58,507 nt of DNA from the NCBI GenBank assembly GCA_012839805.1, contig DUMU01000028.1, positions 1-58,507 of the forward strand, in the 5' to 3' direction. Numbering within the stretch: position 1 is the first letter of the stretch; every line of letters begins with the position of its first letter. Of this stretch, positions 7,410-17,306 are shown in pieces. This DNA is from Bacillota bacterium. Lineage in GTDB: Bacteria; Bacillota; Limnochordia; Limnochordales; DUMU01. A program made the position numbers and the translations under genes. Under the pieces are notes generated by a model, which ran no database searches, was not told the origin of the DNA, and saw nothing but the letters and a program-made list of their open reading frames with translations.

Positions 7410-8882
7410 CTAGTCCTCTTTCCCCACCTGGCCTCTCTCCAGGAGCGAACTGGCCGCGGCGAGCTCCTGCCGGAAGGGCTCATACCCGGTGGACCCCGGA
7501 GCGCGGCGCGCCGCTACCACGTTCCGCAGGGCGAGGGCCTCAAACACGTCCGGCTGGATGAGCTGGGCAGCACCCGCGCCCACCAACCCCCGCAGTTCAT
7601 CCAGGGAAAGATCCTCGAGCCGGCACCCCTTCTCCAGGCAGTAGCGCACGGCGCGGCCCACTGCTTCGTGGGCCCTTCGAAATGGCATCCCTTTCCTCAC
7701 CAGGTAATCTGCCAGGTCGGTAGCGTTCAGAAAGCCGCCAGACGCCGCTTCTTCCATCCGTTCCGTTCGCCAGCGGGCGGTGGCCAGCATGGGCGCAAGC
7801 AGCCGCAAACTCCCCAGCACCGTATCGACCGCGTCGAAGAGCGCTTCTTTGTCTTCCTGCAGATCCTTGTTGTATGCGAGCGGCAACCCCTTGCAGACGG
7901 TTAACACTGCCAGCAGGTCGCCGAAAACCCGGCCGGCCTTTCCCCGTACCAGTTCCGCCCCGTCCGGGTTCTTCTTTTGCGGCATGATGCTCGACCCGGT
8001 TGAGTACGAGTCAGAGAGTTCAACAAAGCTGAACTCGCTGCTCGACCAGAGCACTATCTCCTCTGCCAGCCGGCTCAGGTGCATCATGATGATGGAGAGA
8101 TCCGATAGCGCCTCCACCACATAGTCCCGGTCGCTCACCGCGTCCAGGCTATTCTCGCTGATCCGGGAGAAGCCGAGCTCACGGGCGACCCACTCCCGGT
8201 CCACCGGGTAGGGAACTCCGGCCAGCGCCCCGCTCCCTAAGGGACAGGCGTCCGCCCGGCGCAGGCAATCTGCCAGTCGCTGCCGATCCCGCTCCAGCAT
8301 CCAGAAGTAAGCAAGAAGGTGATGGCCGAGCAACACCGGCTGCGCCCGCTGCAAGTGGGTATAGCCGGGCATGATGGTCTCACCGTATTGCTTGGCCAGC
8401 TCAACGAGCACCCGCTGCAGTTCCCGGACCGCCTCGTCGACCCCGCCCGGTCCGGCCAGCGCTTCCTTTAGATAGAGCCGGGTGTCCACCTGCACCTGGT
8501 CGTTCCGGCTACGGGCAGTGTGCAGGCGCTTGCCCGCTTCCCCTACCCGCTCCACCAACCAGGCTTCGACCAGCGTATGTATGTCCTCCGGCTCTTCCGG
8601 CTCGTGCGGTCCGGCCACGGCGGACTCCCACGTTGAACCTGCCTCGGGCCAGCGCAACCGGCCACTTTCCAGATCCGCCCGGATCGCTTCCAGGCCGGCC
8701 ACGATTCGCTCGGCCTCCTCCTCAGGGATAATGCCCTGCCTCCCCAGCATCCGCGCGTGAACTATGCTCGCCCGAAGGTCCTGCCGCCACAGCCGCCGGT
8801 CGAACCGGTAAGAGTTCTGGAAACGAGCGAGGATCTTGGCGATCTCACCGGCGAACCGCCCGCCCCAAAGCTTGGTCTCCAC
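7410..8882 (-). CDS. argH: Argininosuccinate lyase
   Basis: Catalyses the last step of arginine synthesis, splitting argininosuccinate into arginine and fumarate; cytosolic homotetramer. The 490-residue product begins VETKLWGGRFAG and carries the fumarase/aspartase signature GSSIMPQKKNPD, plus RSRNDQVQVDTRLYLKEAL and TEPYTHLQ-type helix (GYTHLQRAQPVLLGHHLLAY). The GTG at 8882 is chosen because homologs begin at this LWGGRF motif and AAGAAGGTGAG lies just upstream; the frame itself extends to 8945. It sits 132 bases downstream of argG on the same strand and is probably co-transcribed. Confidence 0.95.
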   Translation of the reverse strand: METKLWGGRFAGEIAKILARFQNSYRFDRRLWRQDLRASIVHARMLGRQGIIPEEEAERIVAGLEAIRADLESGRLRWPEAGSTWESAVAGPHEPEEPEDIHTLVEAWLVERVGEAGKRLHTARSRNDQVQVDTRLYLKEALAGPGGVDEAVRELQRVLVELAKQYGETIMPGYTHLQRAQPVLLGHHLLAYFWMLERDRQRLADCLRRADACPLGSGALAGVPYPVDREWVARELGFSRISENSLDAVSDRDYVVEALSDLSIIMMHLSRLAEEIVLWSSSEFSFVELSDSYSTGSSIMPQKKNPDGAELVRGKAGRVFGDLLAVLTVCKGLPLAYNKDLQEDKEALFDAVDTVLGSLRLLAPMLATARWRTERMEEAASGGFLNATDLADYLVRKGMPFRRAHEAVGRAVRYCLEKGCRLEDLSLDELRGLVGAGAAQLIQPDVFEALALRNVVAARRAPGSTGYEPFRQELAAASSLLERGQVGKED

Positions 8883-9014
8883 TTGCTCACCTTCTTTTTT
8901 CTTTCCGGCGCCCTGCAGGCTTGCCGGCGCCTTGCAGGCGCGCACGTTCCCGTTGCACCCGGGCCCGGGCCGCGAGCCGGAACGCCCCGGCTCGGCCGCA
9001 AGCTTACTGCAAGC

Positions 9015-10289
9015 TCACTGCGCCTGGTCCTGCGCTTGGCCTTGCGCTTGGTCCTGCGCTCGGCCCTGTACCCAGCCCCGCCCCCGGACCGCGGCCCGCA
9101 CCGCCAGCGGCAGACCGAAGAGATTGATGAAGCCCGTGGCATCGGACTGCCGGTAGACCTCATCGGCGCCGAAGGTGGCGAGGTCAGTTCGATAAAGCGA
9201 GCCTTCCGCCCGGCGCCCGGTCACCGTGCAACTACCTTTGTAAAGCCGGAGCCGGACCTCTCCGGTCACCTCCCCCACCAGCGTCGAGACGAACGCATCC
9301 AGCGCTTCCCGCAGGGGCGACCACCAGAGGCCGTAGTAAACCAGTTCAGCATACTTGAGGGCTACGGCCTCTTTGAAATGGAGTGCCTCGCGGTCAAGTA
9401 CCAGGTGCTCCAGCTCTCGCCAGGCGGTATAAAGCAACGTCCCGCCCGGCGTCTCGTACACTCCCCGGGACTTCATCCCTACCAGGCGGTTTTCCACGAT
9501 GTCCACCCGGCCGATCCCGTAAGACCCTCCCAGCTCGTTCAGGCGCTGCAACAGTGGCAACGGAGCCAGTCTTTCCCCATTGAGTGAAACGGGACGACCT
9601 TTCTCGAAACCTATCTGGATCTCCCGCGGTTCATCAGGAGCTTTCTCGGCCGAAACGGTATGAAGGAACATATCCTCGGGCGGCGCGGCCCAGGGGTCTT
9701 CCAGGATTCCGCCCTCATAGCTCGTGTGCCAGAGGTTGGAGTCCATTGAGTACGGCTTCTCTTTCGTGACCGGTACCGGAATGCCATGGGCCCGGGCGTA
9801 CTCGATTTCGTCCTCCCGGGAACGGAAAGTCCACTCCGGCTCCCGCCACGGAGCGATCACCCGCAGATGGGGTGCGAACGCTTTGTAGGTGAGTTCGAAG
9901 CGCACCTGGTCGTTCCCCTTGCCCGTGCAGCCGTGAGCCAGGGCATCCGCCCCCAGCTTCAGAGCCAGTTCCACCTGGCGGCGGGCGATGAGTGGACGGG
10001 CGATCGAGGTTCCCAGCAGATACTGTCCCTCATACAGAGCCCCCGCCCGCATCATTGGAAAGAGGAAATCCCGAATGAACTCCTCCCGCAAGTCCTCGAC
10101 AAAAACCTGGTCGGCGCCGCTCATCAGAGCTTTGCGACGGATGGCCTCCAGGTCCTCGCCCTGGCCGACATCGGCCACCATGGCCACGACCTCGCAGCCG
10201 TAATGCTCCTTCAACCAGGGGATGATGACCGAGGTGTCGAGTCCCCCCGAATACGCCAGAACCGCCCGCCTTACCGCCTTACCGTTCAT
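9015..10289 (-). CDS. argG: Argininosuccinate synthase
   Basis: Joins citrulline and aspartate with ATP to give argininosuccinate. The ATP pyrophosphatase P-loop SGGLDTS is at residues 14-20. Further conserved segments are [32 protein letters not shown] and [20 protein letters not shown]. The protein has 424 residues, longer than usual because it ends in a low-complexity tail ([16 protein letters not shown]) encoded by a repeated GC-rich hexamer-like unit. ATG 10289 is the family start. It is first in an argG-argH pair. A TATAAT on the minus strand 92 bases upstream probably marks the promoter. Confidence 0.96.
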   Translation of the reverse strand: MNGKAVRRAVLAYSGGLDTSVIIPWLKEHYGCEVVAMVADVGQGEDLEAIRRKALMSGADQVFVEDLREEFIRDFLFPMMRAGALYEGQYLLGTSIARPLIARRQVELALKLGADALAHGCTGKGNDQVRFELTYKAFAPHLRVIAPWREPEWTFRSREDEIEYARAHGIPVPVTKEKPYSMDSNLWHTSYEGGILEDPWAAPPEDMFLHTVSAEKAPDEPREIQIGFEKGRPVSLNGERLAPLPLLQRLNELGGSYGIGRVDIVENRLVGMKSRGVYETPGGTLLYTAWRELEHLVLDREALHFKEAVALKYAELVYYGLWWSPLREALDAFVSTLVGEVTGEVRLRLYKGSCTVTGRRAEGSLYRTDLATFGADEVYRQSDATGFINLFGLPLAVRAAVRGRGWVQGRAQDQAQGQAQDQAQ

Positions 10290-10380
10290 TAGCTAAAACA
10301 CCGTCCTTCTCGAATGGCTCCTGGAAACCTGTTGAGCCGGCGGCCTTCTGGCCTGCTGCTCCACCGGCCGTGTTTGGATA

Positions 10381-10386
10381 ATTATA
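10381..10386 (-). promoter_or_regulatory. Likely -10 element of argGH promoter
   Basis: On the minus strand the sequence reads TATAAT in an AT-rich patch (GAATGTGTATAATTATCC) 92 bases upstream of argG. No good -35 is visible. The AT-rich flank could also hold an ArgR-type site, but the match to an ARG box is poor. Confidence 0.45.
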
Positions 10387-10517
10387 CACATTCGCGCCTC
10401 CTGGTGCAGCCGGCGCTCCCGCTTTCTCTCTTCCGGCTTGACCTGGGAGCTCCTTGGGAACAGAATGAGTCTGAACCGCTAGCCTAGACGGAGTGAGTCC
10501 GGCCGGAGTTGAGTGCT

Positions 10518-12353
10518 ATGATCACCAGCGCTCGCCTCGCCGCCAGGGCCGATAGCGCCCTCGACCCCGACGCCGGGGCCGGCGAAGTCTCTCTACCTCT
10601 TGTCATAGCCGTCGACATCGGCACTACCCATTGCCGGGCGCAGGTCTTCGACCGCCTGCTCCAGCCGTTACCCGGCTTCTACGTCACCCAACCGCAGCCA
10701 GTAGTCGTGCAGTCGGACCGGGCGGAAATCGATCCCGAAGCCGCGCTCCTCGTGCTGGTCGACGTCCTGGAGCAGCTCCTTGCCCGGTTCAACCCCGCGC
10801 TCTCCCCTGAGCGGCTCCCCATCGTCGCCGTGGGGGTCTCGGCGCTCTGGCACTCCCTCGTCGGTGTGGACCGGGACGGATACCCGGTCACCCCCTGTCT
10901 GCTCTGGCCGGATCGCCGTAGCAGCCCCCAGGCCGAACGGCTACGCCGCCAGCTGGATCCTGATGAGTACCATCGCCGCACCGGAGCGTTCTTCCATCCC
11001 AGCTTCTCCGCCCCCCAGATCCTCTGGTGGCGGGAGAACGCCCCCGATCGCTTCCGACAGGTAGCCCGCTGGCTGACCCTGGCCGAGTACTTTTATCTCC
11101 GGCTTTTCGGTCGCACGGCCACCAGCTTCTCCCTGGCCTCGGGAACCGGTCTCCTCGATCAGGAAACACTCGGTTGGTATGAGCCGTTCCTCGCCCGGAT
11201 CGGCGTTTATCCCGAACAGCTATCCCCCATCGGCGAGGTGGACTCGGTCATGAGCGGCCTGCGTTCTCCCTTCGCCGAACACCTTTCCCGTCTCGCCGGC
11301 ACCCCCTTCCTGCTCCCGGCAGGGGACGGTGCCTGTGACAACCTGGGCGCGCATGCTTTGAGCCCCCGGCGATGGGCATTGATGGTGGGGACGAGCGCGG
11401 CCCTGCGGGCGATCGTGCCGGCCCGGGCGCTACCTACGCCGCCTGCCCCGCCGGCACCCGGCTCGGCCCCCAGGTCCGGTCCTGAACTGGGCGCCGGCCC
11501 AGGTGGCCACGGCCCGCGCGCCGGCTCGAACGCTGAGCCGAGCGCCGGTCCTAGCCGCCCGTATCTTCCGAACCTCTTCTTCTACCGGCTGCTGCGAGAC
11601 CAGCTGGTGGTCGGCGGCGCGCTCAGTACCGGCGGTAACCTGATCGAGTGGCTCCGTCGTACGCTCCTTCTTCCCGGTGACCCGGAGCTGCTCCAGGAGG
11701 AGCTGGCGAGTCTCGCCAGCACCGCGCCTGCCGCCCACGGCCTGCACGTCGTTCCCGACTGGGGCGGGCGGCGTAGCCCCGATTGGCCTACCCATTCCCC
11801 CGGCGGAATCATCTCCGGGCTCACTCTCTCCACCCGGCCCATCGAGATCCTGCAGGCCTGCCTGGAGGGGGTCGGTTACCGGCTGGCCGTTGTCTACGAG
11901 CAGTTGCAAAAGGAGCTCCGCGAGCAGCTGCTCAACCCCGCCATCATCTCTGCGACTACCCCGGTCGCCACGGCCGCCGGTACCCCCGCCACTGCTACCG
12001 CCGCCGCCGCCACTGCCGCCTCCCCCGCTACCGCCATCACCGCCGCCGCCGGCACCGCTACCGCCGCCCCCCTCGCCCCCGCTCTGGTCGCCACCGGCGG
12101 GGCGCTCGCCCGCTGGCCGGTCTGGGGGCAGATCCTCGCCGACCTCCTCGGGGTACCCATCACGGTGGCCGGCAGTTCCGAAACAGCATTGCGGGGAGCA
12201 GCGCGTCTTGCCCTGTGGGCGAGCGGTAACCTTCGCGACCTCTTCGGCGAGCAGGAACTCCCGCCCCCGGCCGGCACCACCTTCACCCCGGACCCCGCCC
12301 GGCATCGTGCCTACCGGTCGAAGGTTCAAGATACCGCCAGCCTGCGCCGATGA
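10518..12353 (+). CDS. FGGY-family carbohydrate kinase (gluconokinase/xylulokinase-like)
   Basis: A 611-residue ATP-dependent sugar kinase of the FGGY family. The N-terminal phosphate-1 loop is VIAVDIGTTHCRAQVFD; GVGVSALWHSLVGVD-type and LLWPDRRSS segments follow; the C-terminal half has GGALSTGGNLIEWLRR, EGVGYRLA and ATGGALARWPVWGQILADLL. The overall pattern is closest to gluconokinase-like members, but the substrate is not certain. Family members have about 490-520 residues. The extra length is two low-complexity inserts: Pro/Gly/Ala-rich near residues 300-350 and Ala/Thr-rich near 478-520. ATG 10518 is preferred over TTG 10509 because GGAG stands 9 bases before it. Confidence 0.85.
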   Translation: MITSARLAARADSALDPDAGAGEVSLPLVIAVDIGTTHCRAQVFDRLLQPLPGFYVTQPQPVVVQSDRAEIDPEAALLVLVDVLEQLLARFNPALSPERLPIVAVGVSALWHSLVGVDRDGYPVTPCLLWPDRRSSPQAERLRRQLDPDEYHRRTGAFFHPSFSAPQILWWRENAPDRFRQVARWLTLAEYFYLRLFGRTATSFSLASGTGLLDQETLGWYEPFLARIGVYPEQLSPIGEVDSVMSGLRSPFAEHLSRLAGTPFLLPAGDGACDNLGAHALSPRRWALMVGTSAALRAIVPARALPTPPAPPAPGSAPRSGPELGAGPGGHGPRAGSNAEPSAGPSRPYLPNLFFYRLLRDQLVVGGALSTGGNLIEWLRRTLLLPGDPELLQEELASLASTAPAAHGLHVVPDWGGRRSPDWPTHSPGGIISGLTLSTRPIEILQACLEGVGYRLAVVYEQLQKELREQLLNPAIISATTPVATAAGTPATATAAAATAASPATAITAAAGTATAAPLAPALVATGGALARWPVWGQILADLLGVPITVAGSSETALRGAARLALWASGNLRDLFGEQELPPPAGTTFTPDPARHRAYRSKVQDTASLRR

Positions 12354-12428
12354 AATCAAGAGAAGGCAAAGCCGCCCCGGCCAGCAGCCGGCCGGACCGG
12401 TAGCCAAGCCGGCGAGGGGGGAACGCCG

Positions 12429-12938
12429 ATGGCAACTCAAGCCGTTTCCAAACCAGCCATCCCCAGGCAAGCGGTGCTTTTCCGGCTGGGGGACGAGCAT
12501 TATGCGGTAAGTATCGACCTCGTACGGGAAGTGAACCTCCTTCAACCCATCACCCGCCTGCCCGCCACGCCGGACTTCGTGGAAGGCGTCATCAACCTGC
12601 GGGGACGGGTCATTCCCGTCATCGACCTGCGCCGCAGGCTTGGTCTACCCGCTGACCCCCCCGGCCGGGAAGCCCGGATCGTGGTCGTCGAACACCACGG
12701 GGAGACCCTGGGCATGATCGTCGACGGGGTCTCCGAGGTCTTCACCGTCGATCCCGCCGCGGTCGAACCGCCCTCCCCGTATGTCGTAAGCGTAGATACG
12801 CAGTTCATCACCGGTATATTGAAGCTCCCCGAACGGCTCGTCGTGCTGCTCGATCTCGCGCGCATCTTGAGTGAATCCGAACAGCAGGAACTCGTCGAGT
12901 TCCAGCAGGAAGCCGAGGGAAGGGAGTTCCATGAGTGA
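12429..12938 (+). CDS. cheW: Chemotaxis coupling protein CheW
   Basis: A single CheW domain of 169 residues that links chemoreceptors to the CheA kinase. Characteristic segments are QAVLFRLGDEHYAVSIDLVREV, FVEGVINLRGRVIPVIDLRRRLG and the closing ERLVVLLDLARIL. It has a GGGGGAA ribosome site before ATG 12429. The stop codon overlaps the cheA start in the sequence ATGAGTGA, so the two are translationally coupled. It heads a cheW-cheA-cheB-cheR operon. No receptor gene is present nearby. Confidence 0.93.
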   Translation: MATQAVSKPAIPRQAVLFRLGDEHYAVSIDLVREVNLLQPITRLPATPDFVEGVINLRGRVIPVIDLRRRLGLPADPPGREARIVVVEHHGETLGMIVDGVSEVFTVDPAAVEPPSPYVVSVDTQFITGILKLPERLVVLLDLARILSESEQQELVEFQQEAEGREFHE

Positions 12939-14841
12939 ACTGCCGCCATCCGGCGAAGAATCCCTGGTGCTCACCCTTTCCGACGAAGAGCTCGAACTCT
13001 TCTTCGCCGAAAGTCGCGAGCAGCTGGCCGAACTGGAAAGGATCCTGCTCTCCCTGGAGTCCGCTGCGCCTTTGTCTTCTTCCTCTTCGTCACCCGCTGC
13101 CGCCGCCGGCGAACCGGACGATCGGGCCGTCGTCGATCGCCTCTTCCGGGCTGCTCACACTCTGAAAGGAAATGCCGCTCTCGCCGGCTTCCGGGCGGTC
13201 GCCAACCTCACTCACGCCATGGAGTCAGTTTTCGCTGCCGTCCGGGACGGGCGGGCCACCTTGCGCGGCAACCGGTATCTCATCGACCTGCTCTTGCGCA
13301 CGGCGGATGTGGTGAACCGCCTCCTCAGCCCCTCCGCTCCCCCCTCCGCCAACGGGGCTGTGAACGGGGGCGGGGAGGAGAACGGGCCAATGCCCCCACG
13401 GGGCGAGGCCGCTCCGGCAGCGGTAGTAACCCAGCTGCTGGACCAGCTCGAGGCAGCAGTCGCCACTCCTCCCGGAACTGCCCCGGCTTCTCCTGCAGCC
13501 GCTGCTTCAGATGCTGCTCCGGGTGCGTCGCGAGCGGCAGCCATCCCGGCGGCCACCCTCACCCCCGACCAGGGCGGGACGGTAACCGCCGACCATGCCT
13601 CTCCGTCGTCCAACCTGATACGAGTCGATGTGCACGTTCTCGACACGCTCATGGACCTGGTCGGAGAGCTGGTCATCGACCGTAACCGGCTGGCGCTTCT
13701 CGCCAGCCGAGGCGCCCCCGGCGAGCAGGCAGTTCACGAGTTGCCGCAGCTCGCCAGTCACCTTTCCCGCCTCACGGGTGAACTGCAGACTGCCGTCATG
13801 CAGCTGCGCATGGTCCCCGTGGAGACGCTCTTTCGCAAGCTCCCGCGGCTGGTGCGGGAAACGGCCCGGGTGACCGGCAAGGAAGTACGGCTGGAGATGA
13901 GCGGGGGCGAGACCGAGCTGGATCGTTCCCTGGTCGAGGCCTTGCACGAGCCGGTGCTTCACCTGATCCGCAACGCCATCGACCACGGCATTGAAGACGC
14001 CGGTGCCCGGCAGCGCGCGGGTAAGCCCCCCGCCGGTCTGATCAGCCTTCGGGCTTATCACCGGGAGGGGAGCTTCTACCTGGAGGTCTCGGACGATGGA
14101 CGGGGTATCGATCCGGAGGCGATCAGGCAGGCAGCGGTGGTAAAGGGTGAGCTATCGCCAGAGGCGGCAGCTCGCCTCAGCGACCATGAGGCGATTCAGC
14201 TCCTCTTCCGGCCGGGCTTCTCGACCCGTCAAGAAGTGACCGAGATCTCGGGCCGGGGTGTGGGGCTGGACGTGGTTCGGCAGACGGTGGAACGCTTGAA
14301 CGGCTCGCTGGACGTGGAAAGCACCCCCGGCGTGGGAACGACCTTTCGTCTCCGGCTGCCGCTCACTTTGGCCATCATCCGTTCGCTCCTGGTGGAAGCG
14401 GCCGGCGTTGCCGTCGCTATTCCCCTCGCCTACGTCGTGGAGGCGGTCCGAGCCGATCGGGAACGGCTGGCCACCGTCCGGGGTAAGCCCATGCTCCGGC
14501 ACCGTGATCATGTCCTACCCGTCGTCCGGCTTCGCGACTGGTGGGCCGGCTCGTGGGGGCGGCCCGTCGACGGCGAGCGCGCGCCGACGGCCGCCGGCTT
14601 GCCCGCAGCGGCCGAAGCGGGGCTGCCTGCGGTTATCGTGCGGGGGGGCCGGCAAGAAGTAGCTTTACTCGTCGATGCGTTGCTGGTAGAGGAGGAGGTC
14701 GTGATCAAGCCCCTCGGCCGGTTTCTGGGCGATCTGCCGGGTCTGGCCGGCACGGCGCTCCTTGGCGACGGCCGCATCGCCCTGATTCTCGACGTCCCGG
14801 CCTACCTGGCCAAGCACGTTGCCCCGCTACCGGTCAGGTGA
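12931..14841 (+). CDS. cheA: Chemotaxis histidine kinase CheA
   Basis: A 636-residue CheA. The HPt domain comes first, with phospho-acceptor His76 in AAHTLKGNAALAGF. A Gly/Pro/Ala-rich linker follows, then the dimerisation region (VHVLDTLMDLVGELVIDRNR), the ATPase with N box HLIRNAIDHGIE, DDGRGID and GRGVGLDVV, and a C-terminal CheW-like regulatory domain (VAIPLAYVVEAVRADRERLA). A separate P2 (CheY-binding) domain is not obvious; the space between HPt and dimerisation domains is low complexity. The frame opens earlier at GTG 12871, but ATG 12931 overlapping the cheW stop is the natural start. Confidence 0.95.
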   Translation: MSELPPSGEESLVLTLSDEELELFFAESREQLAELERILLSLESAAPLSSSSSSPAAAAGEPDDRAVVDRLFRAAHTLKGNAALAGFRAVANLTHAMESVFAAVRDGRATLRGNRYLIDLLLRTADVVNRLLSPSAPPSANGAVNGGGEENGPMPPRGEAAPAAVVTQLLDQLEAAVATPPGTAPASPAAAASDAAPGASRAAAIPAATLTPDQGGTVTADHASPSSNLIRVDVHVLDTLMDLVGELVIDRNRLALLASRGAPGEQAVHELPQLASHLSRLTGELQTAVMQLRMVPVETLFRKLPRLVRETARVTGKEVRLEMSGGETELDRSLVEALHEPVLHLIRNAIDHGIEDAGARQRAGKPPAGLISLRAYHREGSFYLEVSDDGRGIDPEAIRQAAVVKGELSPEAAARLSDHEAIQLLFRPGFSTRQEVTEISGRGVGLDVVRQTVERLNGSLDVESTPGVGTTFRLRLPLTLAIIRSLLVEAAGVAVAIPLAYVVEAVRADRERLATVRGKPMLRHRDHVLPVVRLRDWWAGSWGRPVDGERAPTAAGLPAAAEAGLPAVIVRGGRQEVALLVDALLVEEEVVIKPLGRFLGDLPGLAGTALLGDGRIALILDVPAYLAKHVAPLPVR

Positions 14842-14867
14842 GCGCCAACCAGGTCCGCCGCACTCCG

Positions 14868-15959
14868 ATGGTTCGCTGTCTGGTCGTTGATGATTCGGCG
14901 CTCATGCGCCAGTTCATCCGGCGGAGTCTCGCCGAGCGGGGTATCCAGGTGGTCGGCGTGGCTCGTAACGGGGAGGAGGCCGTCTCCGGCGTCCTGCACC
15001 TCCTCCCCGACGTGGTAACGCTCGACGTTAACATGCCCGTCCTCGACGGGCTGGCCGCGCTCCGCCAGATCATGGCCTCTCGACCCACGCCGGTGGTGAT
15101 GGTCTCCCAGCTGACCGCGCGGGAAGCACCGGCCTCCATCGAAGCCCTGGCCAGCGGGGCGGTGGACGTCGTCGCCAAGCCCGAGGCTTCCACGCGTGAC
15201 CCCTCCGCCCTCGCCCGTTTTGCAGATGAACTCGCCCGCAAAGTGCGCATCGCGGCCCGGGCTCGTCCCCGGCCCGTCTCTTCGGGCCCGCAGGCCTTCG
15301 CACCCCCCAAACCTCAGAAGCCTTTCAAGTCGCCGGCCGCCTCTGCCGACCCGCGTGTGCGCCCGCCCCTGGTCGTCATAGGCTCTTCCACCGGGGGACC
15401 CGCGGCTCTTTGTGAACTTTTCGCCTCCCTCGACCCCGTGCTCTTGCCCTCCCCGGTCATCGTGGTGCAGCACATGCCCGCCGGGTTCACCCGGAGTTTG
15501 GCCGAGCGCCTCGACTCCCTTTCCCCGCTGCACGTGCGGGAGGCCGAAAACGGGGCGGCGCTGCGGCCGGGCGAAGTACTGGTTGCCCCGGGCGGATTTC
15601 ACCTGCTCATCCGGTCCGGCGGCCTCTCGGTCTCTCTCGACGACTCCCCACCCCGCCAGCACGTCCGACCTTCGGTCGACGTCACGCTGGAAAGCGCGGC
15701 CCGCCATTATCCGGGCCCGGTGGTAGCGGTCATCCTTACCGGCATGGGCAGCGACGGCGCCCTGGGCGCCAGGCTCGTGCGCGCCCGCGGCGGCCGGGTG
15801 ATCGTCCAGGATGAAAGCACGAGTGCCATCTACGGCATGCCCCGGGCCGTGGTCGAACAGGGCGATGCCGATCTCGTCTGCCCGCTGCCCGAGATCGCCA
15901 CCGCCCTGGTCCAAACGGTCACCACGCTGAACTATTCGGGGCGAGGAAACTATGAGTGA
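14868..15959 (+). CDS. cheB: Chemotaxis response regulator methylesterase CheB
   Basis: A 363-residue two-domain protein. The receiver domain has Asp9/Asp10 (VVDDSALMRQFIRRS) and phospho-acceptor Asp53 (TLDVNMPVLDG). A Pro-rich linker follows, then the methylesterase domain with catalytic Ser in VIGSSTGGPAAL, His in VVQHMPAGFTRSLAERLD, and TGMGSDGALGA. It removes methyl groups from chemoreceptors or deamidates them. A GTG at 14838 overlapping the cheA stop (GTGA) is an equally reasonable coupled start and would add ten residues. The stop overlaps cheR in ATGAGTGA. Confidence 0.94.
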   Translation: MVRCLVVDDSALMRQFIRRSLAERGIQVVGVARNGEEAVSGVLHLLPDVVTLDVNMPVLDGLAALRQIMASRPTPVVMVSQLTAREAPASIEALASGAVDVVAKPEASTRDPSALARFADELARKVRIAARARPRPVSSGPQAFAPPKPQKPFKSPAASADPRVRPPLVVIGSSTGGPAALCELFASLDPVLLPSPVIVVQHMPAGFTRSLAERLDSLSPLHVREAENGAALRPGEVLVAPGGFHLLIRSGGLSVSLDDSPPRQHVRPSVDVTLESAARHYPGPVVAVILTGMGSDGALGARLVRARGGRVIVQDESTSAIYGMPRAVVEQGDADLVCPLPEIATALVQTVTTLNYSGRGNYE

Positions 15960-16776
15960 ACTCGAGCCCCCTTCCCCTCCGCCCGGCTTTCGGCTCTTTG
16001 CGCTCACGGTCAAGGAGCTGATCGGGCTTGACCTTACTTCGTACAACCCCCGCCAGCTCTACCGCCGCCTCGAGCACCAGCTGTCGCGGGTGGGATGCCG
16101 GGACCTGGCGGAATATGCCGCTCTGATCCGGCGGGACCGGCGCCGGGCCGAAGAACTCGCTTCTTTTATCACTATCAACGTCTCCCAGTTCTTTCGTGAC
16201 CCGCACCTCTGGGAAACCCTTGCTGACCCTCTTCGCCATTATGTCTTGGATGAACTTCCGGCCCGCGGATCGCGGCCGCGACTACGGGCGTGGAGTGCAG
16301 GGTGTTCAGTGGGAGCAGAAGCCTACAGTTTGGCGATCTTCCTGACCGAGCTTCACCTGCCGGTCACTTTCCACATCCTGGCGACCGATGTCGACGAGGA
16401 GGCGTTAAAGGTCGCCGCGGCCGCAGTCTATCAGGAAAGAGAGCTGGCCGGCCTTTCGGATAAACGGCGGCGCGAGTTTTTCGTGCCGCAGGGGGAGGCG
16501 GGCTGGCAGGTACGTGGCGACCTGAGGAAAACGGTGACCTTCCGCCGCCACGACCTGTTACGGGACCAATATCCGCTCGGAATGGATCTGATCCTTTGCC
16601 GGAACGTCGTCATATACTTTACCCCCGAGGCCAAGCAGAGGGTCCAAGAGGCCCTGGCCAGGAGCCTGCGACCGGGAGGGCTCCTTTTCGTGGGGGCGAC
16701 CGAAAGCTTGATCGAACCTGGATCGTACGGGCTGGAACCGATTGCTCCCTTCCTCTACCGCAGGTCAAGGCCATAA
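15952..16776 (+). CDS. cheR: Chemoreceptor glutamate methyltransferase CheR
   Basis: SAM-dependent methyltransferase that methylates receptor glutamates. The 274 residues hold the CheR N-terminal helical domain (NPRQLYRRLEHQLSRVGCRD, TINVSQFFRDPHLWE) and the Rossmann catalytic domain (RLRAWSAGCSVGAEAYSLAI, FHILATDVDEEALKVA, DLILCRNVVIYFTPEAKQRV, GGLLFVGATESL). ATG 15952 overlaps the cheB stop by 8 bases, the same ATGAGTGA arrangement as between cheW and cheA. It closes the operon. Confidence 0.95.
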   Translation: MSELEPPSPPPGFRLFALTVKELIGLDLTSYNPRQLYRRLEHQLSRVGCRDLAEYAALIRRDRRRAEELASFITINVSQFFRDPHLWETLADPLRHYVLDELPARGSRPRLRAWSAGCSVGAEAYSLAIFLTELHLPVTFHILATDVDEEALKVAAAAVYQERELAGLSDKRRREFFVPQGEAGWQVRGDLRKTVTFRRHDLLRDQYPLGMDLILCRNVVIYFTPEAKQRVQEALARSLRPGGLLFVGATESLIEPGSYGLEPIAPFLYRRSRP

Positions 16777-16949
16777 GAACAAAGTAAACTCACGACACGG
16801 ATCGACAGACTTTTCCAGCCGCGCCGGTTAGACTAAATCCGGGCAGAGGACTGAGGGAAGGTGGTCCCCCGAACCCTGTTCCTGGCCTCGGCCGACGAGC
16901 GAAGCAGGTTACCGTTACCGGCGACAACCGGAAGAAGGGGTGGTTCGAC

Positions 16950-17306
16950 ATGACGAATGCACACACAGGGACGAACGGGCAGGCCCGAGTAGCAGACAAC
17001 GAGTTTTGGGACCAGGAGAAGCTGGTCGGGGAGGTCACCAAGAACGCCCGTGGCGAAATGATCCGGGTCAAGTACGTCACCAAGCGCGGCCGGGCGTACG
17101 TTGACGTGCGCACCTTCTACCGTGACGACCAGGGGAACCTGCGCCCCTCCCGGGGAATCAGCATCCCGGAGAACGTAGTTCCGTCCGTCATCCGGCTGCT
17201 GCAAAGCGCCTGCCAGTACCTGTCTGCCGAGGCGCGGGCGGGGCTGAATGGCGAAGCCGCGGCGGTGGCTGCATCGGAAACGGCCGGAGCGGCGGGAGGC
17301 CAATAG
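16950..17306 (+). CDS. PC4/p15-like single-stranded-nucleic-acid binding protein
   Basis: A 118-residue protein. Residues about 30-85 (GEMIRVKYVTKRGRAYVDVR, TFYRDDQGNLRPSRGISIPE, NVVPSVIRLL) match the transcriptional coactivator p15 (PC4) fold seen in small bacterial YdbC-like proteins. These bind single-stranded DNA or RNA as dimers, with basic and aromatic residues on beta strands. An Ala-rich tail follows. AAGGGG lies upstream of ATG 16950. It stands alone between cheR and glcD. The regulatory role in bacteria is not settled. Confidence 0.7.
   Translation: MTNAHTGTNGQARVADNEFWDQEKLVGEVTKNARGEMIRVKYVTKRGRAYVDVRTFYRDDQGNLRPSRGISIPENVVPSVIRLLQSACQYLSAEARAGLNGEAAAVAASETAGAAGGQ

Noticed and set aside
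11430-12545. 371-codon minus-strand frame opposite the FGGY kinase
   Set aside because: It is a Gly/Arg-rich shadow of the Ala/Thr-rich insert; the kinase frame has family motifs throughout.
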